Below, piece after piece: positions 55,001 to 55,982 of a stretch of 55,982 bases of DNA. Positions within the stretch are counted from its first letter, which is position 1; each line of letters starts with the position of its first letter. The position numbers and the translations under genes are program-made. Origin of the DNA: Comamonadaceae bacterium (GTDB lineage: Bacteria; Pseudomonadota; Gammaproteobacteria; Burkholderiales; Burkholderiaceae_C); the NCBI GenBank assembly GCA_947478725.1, contig CANJWZ010000028.1, positions 1 to 55,982 of the forward strand. Reading direction: 5' to 3'. Under the pieces are notes generated by a model, which searched no databases, had not been told where the DNA came from, and saw only the letters and a program-made list of their open reading frames with translations.

Positions 55001-55982
55001 GTGACCACAATCACCCAAAAGCTAGCCGCCTTCGTAGCCGACACCACTTACGACAGCCTCCCCCCCGAAGCCACCGACGTCGCGCGCCGCACGCTTCTTG
55101 ACACCGCCGGGGTCGCGCTCGCGGGCCGGCGTGAATCGGCCGCCGATATCGCCTGTCGCTACGCCCAGTCGCTGCAATGCGCCGGCCGCGCAAGCGTGCT
55201 CGCCGGCGGCTTCCAGACCAGCGCAGAAGAAGCCGCGTTCGCCAACGGCGTCCTGTCGCATGTGCTCGACTACGACGACGTCGGGCACCGCGCCCAAGGC
55301 CACCTCAGCGCCGTGCTGTACCCCGCCATCCTTGCCGTCGCCGAAGAGGTTGGCAGCAGCGGAAAAGAGGTGGTCACTGCCTACGTACTTGGGGTGGAAT
55401 GCTGGGCCCGCGTCGCATGGACCATGCCGCTGCTGCACACCAAGGGCTGGCATCCCACATCCATCTTTGGCATCCTAGGCGCGACCGCCGCAGTGTCCAA
55501 GCTCATGAAGCTGCCGGCCGACCAGATCGCGCACGCCTTCGGCATCGCTGCGTCCATGGCCAGCGGCCTCACGCAGAACTTTGGCACCGACACCAAGTCG
55601 CTGCACGCCGGCCAGGCCGCAAAGAACGCAATCGTCGCGGCCAAGCTCGCGGCGCAGGGCTTCACGGCTGCAATCGATGCCATCGAAGGCGCGCTCGGCT
55701 TTCAGGTGGGTTTCTTTCGCGGCGAGGCGGTCGACTCCAAGTCCATGACCGCCAATCTCGGCCAGCCGTTTGCAGCCATCGATCCTGGCGTCAACGTGAA
55801 GAAGTATCCGTGCTGCATGCTGCCGCACCGCACGATCGACGCAGTGCTGCACCTCACGAAGACGCACGACCTGCGCGCCGCGGACATCGAGCGCATCGAC
55901 TGCCAGATGCCCTTCCTCGGGCCGAAGATCCTGTCGTACGACCGGCCGAAAGACGGGCTCACCGCCAAGTTCAGTCTGCAGC
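55001..55982 (+). CDS. MmgE/PrpD family protein, 3' end beyond the window
   Basis: 327 codons are seen with no stop. The GTG start follows AGAGG by 5 bp. The family (2-methylcitrate dehydratase and relatives such as cis-aconitate decarboxylase) is seen from DTAGVALAGRRES, LSHVLDYDDVG near 100, GWHPTSIFGILGATAAVSKLMKLP, NFGTDTKSLHAGQAA and YPCCMLPHRTIDAV. The chain is more GC-rich in codon use than the core genes, and it sits beside an integrase scrap, so recent transfer is likely. Substrate unknown. Confidence 0.88.
   Translation, partial: MTTITQKLAAFVADTTYDSLPPEATDVARRTLLDTAGVALAGRRESAADIACRYAQSLQCAGRASVLAGGFQTSAEEAAFANGVLSHVLDYDDVGHRAQGHLSAVLYPAILAVAEEVGSSGKEVVTAYVLGVECWARVAWTMPLLHTKGWHPTSIFGILGATAAVSKLMKLPADQIAHAFGIAASMASGLTQNFGTDTKSLHAGQAAKNAIVAAKLAAQGFTAAIDAIEGALGFQVGFFRGEAVDSKSMTANLGQPFAAIDPGVNVKKYPCCMLPHRTIDAVLHLTKTHDLRAADIERIDCQMPFLGPKILSYDRPKDGLTAKFSLQ

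Noticed and set aside
55011..55968. Several minus-strand reading frames
   Set aside because: They are antisense to the MmgE/PrpD gene, which has clear family motifs through the whole stretch.
1..55982. CRISPR array
   Set aside because: No regularly spaced identical repeats of the needed length were seen in the whole window.

Overview
The window looks like the chromosome of a betaproteobacterium of the order Burkholderiales, most likely family Comamonadaceae (Rhodoferax or Polaromonas-like). The evidence is gene order and protein character: tolB-pal-cpoB, rsfS-rlmH-maf-rng, dnaX-ybaB-recR and moaA-mobA-moeA blocks, an orphan Bug-type (TctC) binding protein, and two families of short dispersed repeats. 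The species is inferred from pattern recognition only; no database was searched.

Region 1 (about 1-6515) is AT-rich and accessory. It ends just beyond the terminator of a tRNA-Lys gene at 6565-6640. It holds a coupled operon of three tiny genes (448-1000, the middle one only 58 codons), one intact serine resolvase (2762-3325), one resolvase that has lost its C-terminal DNA-binding domain (5863-6339), and two decayed scraps of resolvase C-terminal helix-turn-helix coding sequence (2539-2646 and 4891-4980). Between them lie small exported proteins and lipoproteins, two of them surface-adhesin-E-like and one of these carrying a C-terminal SHOCT motif, plus a lipoprotein gene killed by a stop at codon 3 (3437-3775). 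Each HTH scrap sits 15-25 bp upstream of a cargo gene on the same strand. This resolvase-3'-end plus exported-protein arrangement is the best candidate for an undescribed system here.

Region 2 (6677-11352): tcdA, a YeeE/YedE sulfur transporter and the Tol-Pal genes cpoB, pal and tolB, all on the minus strand. Region 3 (11382-18851): a surface glycan cluster with two GT2 glycosyltransferases, an O-antigen ligase-like protein, MsbA, an NAD-dependent epimerase-like protein with Asn where the catalytic Tyr should be, a GT4 enzyme and a polysaccharide deacetylase. Region 4 (18870-25935): a long minus-strand housekeeping run with rng, maf, rlmH, rsfS (long basic tail), nadD, hemF, purD and yebC. 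Region 5 (26013-35409): a HerA-like ATPase, upp, a Bug binding protein, an Hsp15-like S4 protein, a GltI-like binding protein, an alpha/beta ring-hydroxylating dioxygenase, an aldehyde dehydrogenase and an SDR. These last genes suggest aromatic acid catabolism.

Region 6 (35482-41235): an overlapping operon of three envelope proteins including an M48 protease, then divergent moaA-mobA-moeA. Region 7 (41285-49800): an RND efflux pump and adaptor, rnhA, a methyltransferase, gloB and mltD. Region 8 (49827-54613): a Tat-exported binding protein, a MAPEG protein, recR, ybaB, dnaX with a clear programmed -1 frameshift site, and the SRP RNA gene. Region 9 (54614-55982): the start of another accessory segment, with an integrase remnant beside the SRP RNA and a GC-rich MmgE/PrpD gene running off the end.

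Two repeat families cut across the window. One is a roughly 55-65 bp element built on a 17-nt palindrome with 5-7-5 geometry (five copies, two of them inside the nadD and moeA reading frames). The other is an 85-97 bp GC-rich intergenic element (three copies, all between co-directional genes of apparent operons).
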